DNA of 64,000 nucleotides. Source: Capsicum annuum. Its lineage: Eukaryota; Streptophyta; Magnoliopsida; Solanales; Solanaceae. Positions 22,348 to 36,019 of this stretch are shown piece after piece. The position numbers and the translations under genes are program-made. Position 1 is the first letter of the stretch, and the number at the start of each line of letters is the position of its first letter. The stretch covers positions 346,824 to 410,823 of the forward strand of contig NW_025851322.1 in NCBI RefSeq assembly GCF_002878395.1. Direction: 5' to 3'. A model generated the notes under the pieces. It made no database searches. It was given only the letters and a program-made list of their open reading frames with translations, and was not told the DNA's origin.

Positions 22348-23641
22348 TTATAACATACTAGTAATGCCATCAGGTGATGCCTTAGATTCCTTCTGAGATG
22401 CAAGAGCATATAACCTATTTTGTCCTGTGCCAGTACCATGAGTAGGAGCAGACACCAAATCCATACCATTAGGTGTAGGAGTAGAAGATAAAGTATCCAG
22501 AGCTTTGATTACTCCTGAAAAACCCTTAACCATCAGATAATTTCTGATCATATAGATTTTCTAGCCTTATTTAAAATATTTGTCTTTCTCTTCATCATAA
22601 AATCCCTAATGAAGATGACCATAGAACCGGCAAGGAGGATACAAAGAAGCTGACTGTGCCCCATCCGCTTGATTGGGCACCTTGTGCTAAAAAATTATCA
22701 TCACCTTGCTAATGCCTATCACCCAACTGCTTTGAGTAAGGAGCGCTAGCCATAGAGAAGGAATGAGAACTTCCCCACTTCTTCTTTGGCCATTTTCTAC
22801 TATTCCAAACACCCTATTGCTGAGCACCACCCTACTTAGAGAACATATTCCTAAGCCCTATCTTTCCCTAAACTTTCCTATTTTCTCTTTTCATCCTCCA
22901 CCTATTATATGTGAACAACCAACCTCAAAATATCCATATCCCTAATCAGCAAAGTAGTCTTGCTTTCAAGGATCAAATCCTGAGATAGCCCAAAAGTGAA
23001 CTTTTAGATCCTTACTCTCATATCAGATACCAAGTCCGAAGCATACTTTGACAGCTGATGAAACTTCAAGGCATATTCCTTGACAGACATTTTTCTAAAC
23101 TTAAGATTCATAAATTCTTCCATTTTCGCTTCCATTAGTTCCTAAGGAATGAAAAGATCCAAAAAAGCATTAGAAAATGCCTCCCATAAGGAAAACTCCT
23201 TAATATCACCACCATCCCTATCCCACTCCTCGTACCATTAGTATGTAATATCCTTGAGCTGATAAGCTGTAAAGTTTACCCCCTCCATATTTGTGGCCTA
23301 CATTACCCTGAATATCTTCTCTATTTTATTCAAAAAAGCCTGGGGAGTATTAGGATTCATCTTCATAAACTGGCCAACCTTAGTGGCCTTAGCAGATACA
23401 ACACTAAACGTATCCCACTCAACATGAGCAGTAACCAACTGAGCATTAGCATGAATAGATTGGTCAAATTATTCATTAGTCACGTCACCTTGAAGTGGAC
23501 TAGTAGCAATTGGGGAAACTCCAAAACAATTAGGGATAGGACCTTGAGATTGAGTGTGAACTCAGGTGTAGGGCGTACCTCATTAACATCATCTCTAGAT
23601 AAGATAGAAGAATTTTCTTGTGTTCCAGCTTGTCGAGGCAT
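22348..23641 (-). pseudogene. G1 gag remnant with zinc knuckle region
   Basis: The ATG at 23641 opens MPRQAGTQENSSILSRDDVN. A frameshift near 23560 leads to VGQFMKMNPNTPQAFLNKIE, the conserved gypsy gag region. Near 22560-22645 PPCRFYGHLH, a stop, then MIRNYLMVKG mark the former double zinc knuckle; its second Cys has become Tyr. Gag normally forms the particle coat and binds the RNA. Confidence 0.75.
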
Positions 23642-23837
23642 GATCTATAAAGAAAATAAACAAGGATTAGAGAAAATTACAGGATTGAAACTTAAGATTG
23701 AAGATAAAATACCAAGAAAATAAAACATTCCTAAATGCCTTGTAGCCTCTCTCTTATGAGTGTGACATACTACACACCCTAAAAGAGACTCTACTAGGAA
23801 CAGACTTTGTGGACTCCAATTGACCATGTACCTAAAG

Positions 23838-23851
23838 CTTTGATACCAACT
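23838..23851 (-). promoter_or_regulatory. G1 primer-binding site
   Basis: Read on the minus strand, AGTTGGTATCAAAGC directly follows the 5' LTR end. It matches the initiator-methionine tRNA type (TGGTATCAGAGC) with a small change. Confidence 0.75.
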
Positions 23852-26141
23852 TGACATGATCCAAACCAGGGCCTTATTGTAATAGGTATCCCAAGCCCAA
23901 CCATGACAGGAGACCACCGTCGTTACCTAACCCAACAGACCAATGCATATCCTAAGTCAAATAAATTTCTTACACATAAAAAGATAGAATTATCGCATAA
24001 TCTATGACTCTGGGATAGGTCTATATCTGTAACCACCCAAATGAGTCCAACCATTTGATACCCTAACTGATAACAAATACTAACCAAACCATAAGCCAAA
24101 CCATAACCATATGAGTTCCATAATAATTATACATAATCCCAAAATAAAAGAGGATGTAACAGTAAGAAATTTAGTCCAATGACATCAGCCCTATTGCCTA
24201 TGCCAATACAAAGGTTGACACCAATACCGATCTCGCCCATATCAACTCATAGTAGTTCCACAAAAGCCTCTAACTAAAAAATACTAAAATTCAATTGGGA
24301 CATGCTCCCAACCATAGAAAAAACCAATATCCATAAATAAACCAATGTATGAAATAACATCCATAAAATGGAGCCTTTCGAAATGAAGGAAGCTCACCAC
24401 TTTAATCCAATAGTTGATCCCTAAGTTTGATATCTATGTAGCAGAAGTAGAACAGTCAGTTTCTACATCACGTGGGGATGCAGACGCCCAAATATGGGTT
24501 AAAGGGTGAATGCTAGCATGAAATCAGGATAGGGATAAAGTAATGTCATTTAATAAAACCAAGTAAACCAACCATAGGTATACAAACCATACATACATAT
24601 ATATATAACCAAGTTGTGAAAGGGACCCGGGTGTAGCATTTATTTGAAACCATTTACTTGGGTATGCGTAGCTTAATTATCCTTAACCACCCACGGGCTG
24701 TATGGGTCCCGTATAACCACCCGGTGCGTGTAGCCACATGAACTGGAGATACCATAAGAGTAAGGGATTCTCAAGTACCCTCACTATCCATGATTCATAT
24801 GTATAATTTACTTAGAGGATTTCTATGTACCTCATAGTATCCTGTGAGGTTGCCATGACCTACCACTCATGTTGTTAAACATGAGTTTCCAGTATTTATT
24901 CATTGAAATTCCTCCTTCACGTTAGCTATCACACAACGCCATTATTTTCCCTATAAAATTATTTCCAACCAGACCATTATTCCATTATTATTATCCAAGG
25001 CTATTGGTAGTGGTATCGTCATACCAACTATAACTTACAAGTATTGTCCTTAGCCAAACCTTTTAAGGTAATGGGATTCCCGTGTACCTATATACTATGT
25101 TAACTTGAGGGAGTCCCACATACCCCACAAGTATTACATTATGTTTTCTTAGGAGGAATCCCTTGTACCCCATAAGTTTTTCAATAACCATGTTTACTTA
25201 GGGGATTCCCTTTTGCCCCAAAAGGATGTTTAAGTAACTAAACCATTACCACCTAAACTATTGCAAAACCATTTATACTATTTATATTATTTAGGGCCCC
25301 CTTTCCAAGTTTAAACCATGCATAAGTTCCATTAAAAATCCAGTATTATAGTAAAATATTGTTATAGGCATTTTATCAAACACATTGGGGGCATAGTATT
25401 TCCAAAACCATTTCTAATTACTAATAACCATTCCCATGCAATCCAATTATCCAAATCACCAATAAAGCATATAAAAACATAATTAAAACATGGAAAACCA
25501 TAACCAAGAATCTATAACCAAAACCCCTAAATCATATTTGAAAACCCAAAACCATACAATAATCAAACCATGAAAAGATTGTATAAAATCATCCCTTTAG
25601 TTAGAAATAACAATAATGTAAGATAACATGCCTTAAACAAAGAAGATGATGGAGATAAACCACCAATTCCATAAGTCCCAAATTAATCCTTAAGATGAAA
25701 CCCTATATTCCCCTGCCTAAGAAATTTAGAGAAGATTAAAGAGTGTTTTATATATGTTATTGAATAGAATAATAGGGAAAATAACCTTTAAAGTGAGTTA
25801 AAAGTCATGGGGACTTATTAGGTTAAGTGGAAAAATGTCCAGATTACCCTTACTTAAATTGCACATAAATTTTGTTAGAGAGATACGACTATCCATATTA
25901 GTCGTACCTTCCAATTCGAATGTACTCACCATTCGTACCCAAGGTTATCTCCCTTGGACCCAACACTATCCAAGGTACAACTCACCCTAACCTATATTGT
26001 ATCCATGCATATGACTGGTACCTATGATTCATACCCCTGGCAAAATAAAATCTAAAAAGGATTGAACACTGTCCACCATACGAAACCACGGTATGACTCA
26101 TACCCTAGCTTACGACCTTGGTGATCCAGACATACTCAAAT

Positions 26142-29100
26142 TATAAGACCTCTTAAAATCCCAAAGCTTAATTGAGTCCTTTAAGCTTTTCAAGGGGTCC
26201 CAGACTTCGAAAATTCTAGCTAGGTTCCCAGACTTAGCCTATTATTGGCCTCGCCTATTATTGGCCTTCAAAAGTTGGCAATCTCATTTTCCCACCTTAA
26301 CGTCCTTTAATGGTCTATATTTTTATTAGTTCATAATAAGGAAGGCCAATAGGTGTTCTCGAACAAGTTTTGGATTTTTCAGAATACGTTTAGATCATGT
26401 TTGGAGTCCCAAAATAGTGGACCAATGCGATTATAGAGCGTCGCATCGCCAATCACGTTGGTCAATATTTGTGTAGGCTGATAGAGCCTAAACTTGTATG
26501 GATTAATGCGATCATGGTGTGATGTGTAGAGTATCGCATCGCAACCATAACGCACTACATCACTTGTAGCATCGGCACCCAATTTTTAGTCATTAAATGT
26601 CTGTATTTTTAAGGGCAAAAAGGTCAATTTCCCATCCATAGATAAACCCAATAACATGTGATTCAACCATATTTCATCCAAAATATAGAGTTTCTCTCAA
26701 GTTTCTCTCAAGAACAAGTTAGGGTTTTCAATTAAGAATTCAAATTCAATACTCAAATTCAAAAATCTCTCTATCAGTCTTTGTAAAATCAGGAACTAAG
26801 GTATGTAAAGTGTTGATTTATGGATTGCTTTATTTTATGAATTCCAAGAACCCTCTTTCAAATTATAAGAAATGATATTTATGTTGCGGGTTGCTTGTAA
26901 CCATGTTTATCTTATTGTATGATTCCCAAGTTGGAATCTGTGTTTTCTTGAAACTACGTTAGAATGCAAGATAAAATCCATGAATTGAGTTGTTTATGAT
27001 GTGTAATTTGATGATTTCACCTATGCCCTAAGTGGTGCATATAGGGCTAGGAGGATAGAAATTGGGTATTATAGCTCAATTATAACTCAAATACTAAATA
27101 CATGCTTTAAACTTATGACCAACACTGACTTCCATGATATTGTGTGCATTATGAGTATTTGATGGAATGTTCATGAGATTAGGTTGATAAAAGTATGATA
27201 TGTCTATATGCAATTCCATCCATGTACAATATAATGGCAACCATGTGTTTCATGAAATTCCCAACTTATTGGATTATGAATTGTTAATATTGGTTATGTG
27301 TTCACGAAGTATCAAGTCTTGTCAATTTCATGCTATCGAGTCCTGGGGGTACTTGTACCTGACAATTTAGTTTTATGCCTAGATCCAGTGTTAGTTTTCA
27401 TGATACTCCCATTCAATCCATGATCATTAGAATTCATTCAGTTATATGACTTAGGAAAACTTAGAAAACTCAATAATCTCAGTTAGTTATCTGATCATAG
27501 TAGTATTCCATCAGTCAATGGAATTTAGTGAACTCTATTCAAATCAGCTAAAAGATACTATAAGTAATAGTTCAGTTCAGTTTAAATCAGTTAAGTGTCT
27601 CTTCAGTTGGGAGTTGGATTCAGAACCGAGTGAACCCAAGGATGGGAACTCACCTGCTAGTCAGCAGAGCGTATGCTCCTTAAAAGCAATCCTTGCATTC
27701 TAGAACTACGTAGCCAGTGTAGTTTAAGATGTACCCTACGAGTTTAGGGATTATACACCTAATTTAAGTTTCCTACTACAAGGGGTTGACGGAAGAGCTC
27801 CCTTTCACAGAGGGTTTACTCATAGCTTATCTTTACCAGTGGTACGATACTGATACCCTTCTATCTGGGGTTATAGGTTGTACCCCACCACTTCTTTTTT
27901 TGGGGCATGTCGGTAAGATGATTACCTTCCACAGTCTTAATTTTGAATCCAGTCTCAGTAATAGAATTCAGTTCATTCTATAGTTTTTAGACTATTTGAT
28001 ATAGTCGCTCAGCTCAGTACGGAACTCAGCTAGTTCCATTAGAATCAGTACTATCAAACACAGTCACCCAGTTAATAGTATATTAATTATACAAAATTCA
28101 TATTACCAGTATTCAGATTTCAGAACTGATAGATACAGTCAATCAGACCAGTTCTTCATACTCAGAACTATCAGAAACAGTCATTCCTTTATCAGTAATA
28201 TGACATCAGTTCCTTAGTACTCATAGACTTAGTCTTTCAGTATCCCAATATTAGTACCCAGATATTGGTAAATCCATGTTATCAGAATTCATGAGTCAGT
28301 GTTATCACGATCTCATATACATTACATATTCATACAAATTTTCTCATGTTCATGTTATTCAGCCAGTTAGTATTGTTCATGCATATGAACCATTGAATTT
28401 AGCCTACCTCACTTGCATACCAGTTTATTCAATCAGACTGATGTATTTTCACTATGGTAGTTTATACCATAGGTTTAGAAGCAAACGCTCTAGAGTATCA
28501 GTAGCATTCCAGTTTCAGCAGTCAGAGTCAACAGCGAGTCCTCATCATTCAAGGATGTTATTATTTGATTATTTTATTCTTTCAGTACTTAGTTTATTTT
28601 AGCAGATGGGGTTAGTTGGGGGATTGTCCTATCAACTCTTTATTTAGATAGCTCAGCTCAGTATGAAACTCATCCAGTTTTGTCAGAACTAGGACTGTCA
28701 GACACAGTCACCCAGTTAATAGTATATTAATTATACCAAATTTATATTACCAGTATTCAGATTTTAAGACTATTAGATACAGTTAATCAGACAAGTTCTT
28801 CATAATCAGAACTGTCAAAGACAGTCTTCCTTTATCAATAATATGACATCAGTTCCTCAGTACTCAATAGACTTAGTCTTTTAGTATCCCAGTATTAGTA
28901 ATCAAATATTAGTAAATCCACGTTATCAGAATTTATGAGTCAATATTATCATGAACTCAGATATAGTTATGTATTTATACTTGTATTCTCACATTTATGT
29001 TATTCAGTTAGTTAGTATTGTTCATGCATATGAACCATTGCCTTTAGCCTACCTCACTTGCATACCAGTACATTTAATCATACTGATGCATTTGTGCTAT

Positions 29101-29530
29101 GGTGTTTTATACCATACGTTTAGAAGCACGCGCTCCAGAGTATCAGTAGCATTCCAGTTTTAGCAGCGAGTCCTCATCATTCGAGGATGTTATTATTTGA
29201 TTTTTTCCTTCTTTCTGCACTTAGTTTATTTGAGCAGATGAGGTTATTTGAGGGATTGTCCCATCAACTCTTTATACAGACAGTTCAGTTTTTGAGGCTT
29301 TCAGACTACAGTATGTTGAGACAGTTATTTCAATTATTTTGGTATTGTTATACCATATTTTTAGTTATGTATCAGTATTGAACCTTATGGACTTTTAGTT
29401 CATGTTTTTGTATTTATGATATTACCATTATTTAGGGCATAGTTATAGATATCGATCATGGGTTATCTTATGGTCCTTCAGGATTATCAGCACCATGTAG
29501 CATTTCGGGTACCAGATTTGGGGCGTTACA
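26142..29530 (+). mobile_element. Solo LTR S2 inside the G1 LTR (3389 bp)
   Basis: Starts TATAAGACCTCTTAAAATCC (original TG changed to TA) and ends TTTGGGGCGTTACA. The target copies CAAAT (26137-26141) and CATAT (29531-29535) differ at one base, and the unbroken LTR has CAGAT there. It contains no coding region and a 645-bp tandem duplication. Its start resembles the right end of solo LTR S3 in reverse complement (TCTAAGACCCCGTAAAGTCC). Confidence 0.85.
28006..29287. repeat. 645-bp tandem duplication inside S2
   Basis: 28006-28650 and 28651-29287 match along their length: GCTCAGCTCAGTA, ACAGTCACCCAGTTAATAGT, CATGCATATGAACCATTG, TCCTCATCATTC(A/G)AGGATG and GGATTGTCC(C/T)ATCAACTC. This explains why S2 is longer than the other solo LTRs. 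Open frames in the two copies are shadows of each other. Confidence 0.9.
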
Positions 29531-29745
29531 CATATCCAACTTAAGTTGTTACCAAGCTTAAGATTAAGTGAAGTAACTAGAAAACTTATATCCACTAAAT
29601 CATATCCTTTCCAGAAAGCAAATCCAACCCACCAATCAACAATGGTCAGCATACGACTAACCTATACCACTTGTATCCCAATGAAAAAGTCGTTTTCCCT
29701 AGTCGTACCCTGTCTAGAGACCAGAAATCTTAAAAATTTTCTTCA

Positions 29746-30618
29746 AATAATTAACATGTAAAACTTTCATCTTTGTAGGCATATAGCTTATTTGACTTGC
29801 AACTCAGACACTAAAAGTGTCGCATATTTAATACTTAATGTTTTTACTTGAAAATATTTATATGCAAAAGTTCTTAAGGATTCAAAATGTCTGAGACACG
29901 TATAAGTTTTTGTAAAACATATTTATAATACTTATATTTCATAAACTAATAGCTTGAATATCATTGAAAATCTTTAAGAGCTTTCAAAAGAAGATGAATT
30001 GGATTAGTTCTGAAGTAATATGTCTTGTGTAATTGAATAAATTTATATATCTTACCATAAATATGAGCATAATATAATTTTACTCCTATATGGATATACT
30101 AAATTATGACCACTTGCATATTAAAAATGAAAATGCTTTTATGAATGTGTTTATCCTAATAAACATTGTCAAGTTTTTGAATATATAGGATATTCATATG
30201 ATCGATATAGGAGTTCAATACAAACATATATCTATTGTCATGAAGGATTACTGTCATACTATATTATTTTACATGACACTCAAATCATATTGAGATAATA
30301 ACTATCTTTGAATCAAATTGAGAATATGTGTGGTTGAGATCAATGATACATATCATTCAAGAAAGGGGAAAAAAAAATTATACCCATGATCTTATGTGAA
30401 AATAATGCAGCTTACATGACTCAACTAAAGGGGAAATCATAAAAGAAGATAGAATGAAGTATATTTCGCCAAATTTTTTCCATACACACGAGCTCTAAAA
30501 GAATAATGATATCAACATACAACAGGTTCATTCGAGTGACAAAATGGTTGACTTATTCACTAAGTCTTTATCAACTGCAACTTTTGAGAATATCGTACAC
30601 AAAATTAAGATGTGAAGA
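29746..30618 (+). mobile_element. Ty1/copia element C2, third piece with pol C-terminus
   Basis: Resumes the C1 alignment after G1 (ATTTATATGCAAAAGTTCTT near 29860, then AAGGATTCAAAATGT). Near 30300-30350 it reads NHIEIITIFESN, a stop, then EYVWLRSMIHIIQER. At 30521-30615 it reads QVHSSDKMVDLFTKSLSTAT and FENIVHKIKM, the standard end of copia RNase H. It stops at 30618, where gypsy LTR L3 begins. The pol frame has several stops and is not functional. Confidence 0.85.
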
Positions 30619-32003
30619 TGTCAAGACCCCAATTAGGGCCTGACCGTGATAGGTATCTCAAGTCCCACATAGACCAGAGATCACTCCCAGCACCTAACTG
30701 TACCAAACACAACACACTCCAATATTAGATAAATTTCAAATATCTAATAAGACAACATGTAATAGATTAAGAAAAATTGAATGTATGTCTATAATTGATG
30801 ATCGTTGACCGACAAACCAACCAGCCAACACCGCTCAATAAGAGAACAAAAATATGAAATGTAGACTTCTGATGTATTGAAGCTCACCACTTTAATGTTA
30901 ATTCATGAGTTGATCCCGAATCCTAATTAATGAAAAGGAGTAGAAGTATGGTCAATTCCTGCATCATGTAAGGATATAGCATCACAAGATAGTTAGCCGG
31001 GTGAATGCTAGCATATAACTCGAGGATAAGGATTACATAATAACATGATCAAAAATTTAGAACCGTTCAAAACCAATGCACATAATGAAATTCATATCAC
31101 ATGTTAGGATAGGGAGCAAGGCTTAACATGCACTTTAAAACTTTCTCCTGGATTTTGTAGCTCAACCATCATATAATAGTACCAAGGGCTATATGGGCTT
31201 CAGCTCTCAGCTCCTGGTCTGGCCCCAGTGCGTGTAGCCACTCGAATCGGAGAATAATCTCATATATATACACATGGGGGACTTGAACCTCCCAACTTAT
31301 ACTAAGGTGACTTAAGTACCCTGATCGTGTAATGATTTGTGGGGGACTCACTCGAACCTCCCTAATCATGAAATAATAATAAGAACTCGAACCTCCCTGG
31401 TAACTTTGACCCCCATAACGGCAAATGCAGTTTCCAGTATCGGTTGCTCGGACATTTACTTTCATGACTCAACTACACAACCCTTATTAAAGCCCAATTA
31501 ATACAAGTATCAGACATCCCCATACATTCAACCATATCTCATATTAAGGCATGCATTGTTGGTATCATTACGAACTACACTTGCAAGATAATAACAACAT
31601 GCCAAAATAATTTTCATTAACTTGGGGAAAACAATTCCCTTTGTTCATTAATAGAAAATGGGGGAATACCGACTCTCTTTGTTCATTAAATCAGGCCATT
31701 GTGTTTCAAATACCTCTTTATTTCATGCAATAGTTCAAGACTATTTCAATTTTATAAATTCCCATATTTCTCATAATTAAAATCCAATTTCACATTATGG
31801 GGTTTAGGTCATAACCACTTCAAAAGTCACAAGTGTGGAAAATTTATAATTTCCTAGTTCATTCACCATACCCATGGACACACGAGTTCAAAACAATAAT
31901 TAAAGCATGAATAATGATATCTAAACCGTGGTAAAACATTGTTCAACAACAAGCATTCAAAACCCCCAACCTTTGCTTCAAAATTCATCATAAACATCTC
32001 ATG
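30619..32003 (-). repeat. Partial Ty3/gypsy LTR L3, cut by element T1
   Basis: Starts TGTCAAGACCCCAATTAGGG and is related to the G1 LTR (shared GGGCCTGNCCGTNATAGGTAT, GTGCGTGTAGCCNC, CTCACCACTTTAAT, GTGAATGCTAGCAT). It ends where T1 begins. The rest should lie beyond 64000, so it is unknown whether L3 is a solo LTR or part of a full element. 31260-31420 holds short repeats around CGAACCTCCC. Confidence 0.7.
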
Positions 32004-35000
32004 TGTTGACACTTAATTTTTTTTTGCTCCATAAATAAGTTTAATTCCTAGTTTCTTTGATTTTCAAATAAAATTACAACATTTATTTTTCCGAATAAAA
32101 GCTTTTTAAATTATTTATTTGGATAATTTTTTCATTTTAAGTGAAGATTATATATTATTGTATTCAATTATACAAAATTATATAATTTTATTACTTAAAT
32201 ATTTATTTTATAAAATCTTCATTTTTAATCAAAGGTTATCTTGAAAATAAATTCAAATGGTTAAATCTTGATTAAAATATAATTTATTCATAAAAATAAT
32301 TTATTTGGAAAAAATATTTGTTTGATATTCATTAAATCAAGAAGCTTGGGATTAAATTGAGTTTTAATTCATCTCAAATTGCGGTCCAATATAGTCAATA
32401 CGTTAAATTTGGTCACAAATGAAATAAAATTAGCCAATAAATATTTGATTGGGCCAAAATTTAACTTGAATTGTCTAAATTTTCACTTAGGCTATTTGAA
32501 AAATAGCCCAAGTCAAAATTCACCATACCCCGGCCCAACTCCTGCGAAGCCTAACCTAACAATAGTTGAACCTTTACCAGCCGTCCAAACAGGCCCAAAA
32601 TAGCTGACCCGTACCACACCCTTACAATATTGTTTCCTCCTTATTTATGCTATTAACATCATACAGCAAATAAATACAAAAATAATTTTAACCTAGTCAT
32701 CTCCGACCCAGCATAAACCCGACCAGAACGTCTTCTACTAACTTTCATTATACATACAACAAAAGCAACATCATGCGATTCAACCCCATAAGAGACCAGC
32801 AAACATCGACCAATAATCCAGCAACAGAACCTGACCTATTCACAACCCATATCTATAACCCAACAACAACGTCCAACCCATGTCCTGCAAACCAAAAACC
32901 CGAAACTCTAACCTGAACTCAACCCATTCCCGCGTCCATCTCAAATAAACTGATAGCTCATCCTACTTTGGTTTAGAAATTCAAAAAAAAATAGTACTGA
33001 TTGTACAATTAGAGAATAAACCTTATCCTTTTTTACAAAATCCCCAAATTGCCCTCCAATTTGTTTTATGCCATATCGATGATTGGAAAGGGGATTGTCA
33101 ACTCCTTCTATAAAAGGCTCACTGTGGGGAAATTTGAAAGATGGTCTTGAAGATTGAAAATCTATCAAGCAAAAAGTATTATTTTCTAGTTAAAATTTTT
33201 TATGAAAGATCATCGAAGTCCTCGAAGTCGCAATGAAGCTTTCTATAGGTGGTCAAGATTTCATTGATGGCTCGAGTCTTATTTTGATTCTCCAAAAAAT
33301 TTAACTTCTCCCTTTTAGTTTTGGCGCTCTTAGTCGTTCAATAGTAGTATTAGTGTAGCATGCTAGGATTGTTTTCTATAGAAGGCCTTAAAGGCTAAAG
33401 GTTCATTTTTGTAAAGGATGTTTGTTTGAGTAGATTTATTCATAGTTTAACTCCAATATGCTTGTTTCAACTTTCTTCGGAATCGCATTACATCATCTTA
33501 ATTTTTGTGTGTTAATCACTAACATATTATTTTGCATTCCAGAGTTATGCTCTGGTTTGATGTTTTCATTTATTTGAATGTTCCCTGCTTTAGTGTTTGA
33601 CACATGATATTAGCATAAGTGTTGTTTCAGTCTTTTTTCTCTTTAAAAAACAGAATGAAAAAGAGTTACGAGTTTGGTGCTACATTATTTGTTGTATATT
33701 TTTCAAGATCTTGGTTTAATATGGACTGCCTCCCAGATCGTCTTCAGCCTACAAAGTCGATAGGAATAGTAGGTGTATGTCCATGGTAAAACAACAATCT
33801 TGGTACAGTTTTATGGCTGTGTGGAATAAGATGCAATGTATTCATGTTTTTCCTTCATGTGGCCTAGTTCTGTGATTTTGTAAAATGTTCTTTAGGTTTA
33901 TCTCATCTTGGGACCATTTTTTAAGTTAGATAAAAACTGGTCCCAAGACTTCTTTGACTCTTAATGTCAAAAAATGATTTGGTTATGTCCCATTTAAGTT
34001 TCAATTAATCATAAGACCCTTCTAGGATATATTTTGATCAAATGCTCTTTCGAACACGCCAAAAAGAAAGCAAAATGATTTCTATGTGTCTTATTTCAAT
34101 TTTTGCTTGTATTTACATTCAGATTTGTCCAAATAGAATTTGATTAACTCAAGAATCATTTCAATGAGATACAATCCTTATGTGATAGTTATCGATCAGT
34201 TTTGCTATGTGAACATTAATTATTCTTATCATAGATTAGCCTACTATTTAATTTCTGGTTTGGAATTTGATTAATTTTGAGATTTTATCAGTGAACTATA
34301 CCTAAGTAACTTCCCAATAACTAGAAGCGTATTAGTGTTTGGTTATTGCATGTGCAATGATAACTTTGAGTGATGATTTTTGGACTTGAGCATAGGAGTC
34401 ACAGCTGGTTGCTTTTAAGTTTAATTTTAGAGGGTGTTCCCTCTATTAATTAATAAAAGTAGGTACTTGTGCTATTTTTTTCTTTCATCTAAAAAATGAA
34501 GAGTGGAAGTTCAATTAGATTATGGCAACTAGACTTTCAAGGTATTGAATTTATTAGCAGATATGTTTAGGTTATGTGATAAGTTATACTGCTGGAAGTT
34601 GTTATGGACTGTTTGTTAGTTTTTGTCCTCATCTAGCATCTTTGTTTTGTGAGATAGAAATGTATCTGAGTCTAACATGTTCACTACAACACCATCAATG
34701 TAGTTTAAGCAGTAATAATAGGATACTAGGCAACGGTATTAAATGATTACCTGTAAGTTACAATTTATCTTTCATTTAGCCTTATTGCGTTAAATTAATT
34801 TACCTTGTCAATTCATAACTCGAATTCCTAATCTTATGGGCAGATATCAGATTTGTAAATGAACTTTCTATTTTGCTTGAATTGATCTCATTTTTTAGCT
34901 GGGATAATTTTTACCGTTAGATGTAAAGGATTGTTTTCTACACTAATATTTTTGCGCTCATTGTCAATAATGTTTGTTTGGTTTGACTAAATTCAAATTT

Positions 35001-36000
35001 TGTAGCTTTTCATTTAATTTAATCACATAAATTATGTTGTAGCATTTCATTAACCAAAACAAGAGATTTTTTCTAAAATTTACACTTTTATGCTTTTTAG
35101 TGTTTTTGTTATATTCTTGGACGTGAGTCTTAGTTATGTTATCTCTTCTTATCATAATGAGTTTATTTTTAAAAAAATCATGCATTAATTTCCTTTATTT
35201 CTTCTTTCGCATGTGAATCCAATTGAGAGTCCGAACGGACTCCTTCCCTCCTTGTATTTCATAATGGGCCAATGATGTCCCATCCAGTCTAGCCGATCAT
35301 TTTTGGATAAAAAGGTTATTCACATGATAGAAGAATAAGAATGGGTTAAAATTCATGAATGAAGACGTTAAGAGGCTCAACAAGTCTCTATTTATATTTA
35401 TGTATTTTTATATGTTTATTCATTCATTCATTAATTTATTTGGGGCCTTGAAGCCAAAGTTGTAAGTTAATACAGGTGAGGTCGATTATTGGTAAAAAGG
35501 TCAGGAAAAATAGTTTAGGAAAGGTTATGGGCCAAAAAACTGACTTTTAGTTTAGGACTGGTGCAGATGGGCCAAAATCCCAAATAGATTAGGACAAGGA
35601 TAATAGATTTGGGCTTATGAACCTAAGTCTTCTACTTTTTCCCTTTCTCCTTTACGTGCTTATTTTCTATCTTATTTGCTTAAACTTAGTTAATTCCCTA
35701 CTAAATTGTCAAATTTATACAAGTCTTTTTCTAAAACCATTTCATTTTCCAAAAACCAATTTTTCTTTTTCAAAGTTAGTCAAAGGTAGTTTTCAAATAG
35801 TCCGACTAGCCACAAGTTAGCGGACATTTTAGGCGCCTTAAAAATCTTCCTAAAATGTTAATAAGAACTGCTTACCTAGAATTTTGAAACTTAAATGATT
35901 TTTATGTTTTGAATCATTTAATTATTTTATAAAGGTTTTATTGATTTTCCTAAAAAGTTAAGTGGCGACTCTAAAAGTCATATTTCTCCGCAAAAGAGAA
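32004..36000 (+). repeat. T1 5' LTR (about 4.0 kb)
   Basis: Starts TGTTGACACTTAATTTTT and aligns throughout with 49373-50009 plus 59705-64000. It lacks G2 and H1, giving clean empty sites near 32607 and 34420. The exact 3' end is uncertain (35992-36000). The LTR contains TGGCGACTCT at 35963, repeated at 36002. Confidence 0.85.
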
Positions 36001-36001
36001 A

Positions 36002-36019
36002 TGGCGACTCTGTTGTGGA
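36002..36019 (+). promoter_or_regulatory. Probable primer-binding site of T1
   Basis: TGGCGACTCTGTTGTGGA sits directly after the LTR. TGGCGACTC-type primer sites are typical of Tat/Ogre-group plant elements; I have not matched it to a specific tRNA. Confidence 0.55.

Larger units (their letters stand above)
16636..29745 (-). mobile_element. Ty3/gypsy chromovirus-like element G1, old and broken
   Basis: LTRs are 16636-19138 (2503 bp) and 23852-29745 (2500 bp after removing solo LTR S2 and one target copy). The target duplication AATAA is at 16631-16635 and 29746-29750. On the minus strand a primer site TTGGTATCAAAGC (initiator-Met tRNA type) follows the 5' LTR at ~23850, and a tract AGTGGGGGTGAC precedes the 3' LTR at ~19139-19150. 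Gag, protease, reverse transcriptase, RNase H and integrase remnants lie between in gypsy order. Many stops and frameshifts make it inactive. LTR length, primer and tail suggest the Tekay/Del group. Confidence 0.92.
23852..29745 (-). repeat. G1 5' LTR (right end), split by solo LTR S2
   Basis: Pieces 23852-26141 and 29536-29745 align end to end with 16636-19138 once S2 is removed. It starts TGACATGATCCAAACCAGGG and ends TTTTCTTCA, followed by AATAA. Confidence 0.9.

Noticed and set aside
23645..23917. 90-residue minus-strand frame at the G1 primer site
   Set aside because: It crosses the LTR boundary and primer site; the real gag start is the ATG at 23641.
28276..28602. 108-residue open frame and its repeat at 28951-29163
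   Set aside because: Both are copies of the same non-coding LTR duplication in S2; neither has coding features.
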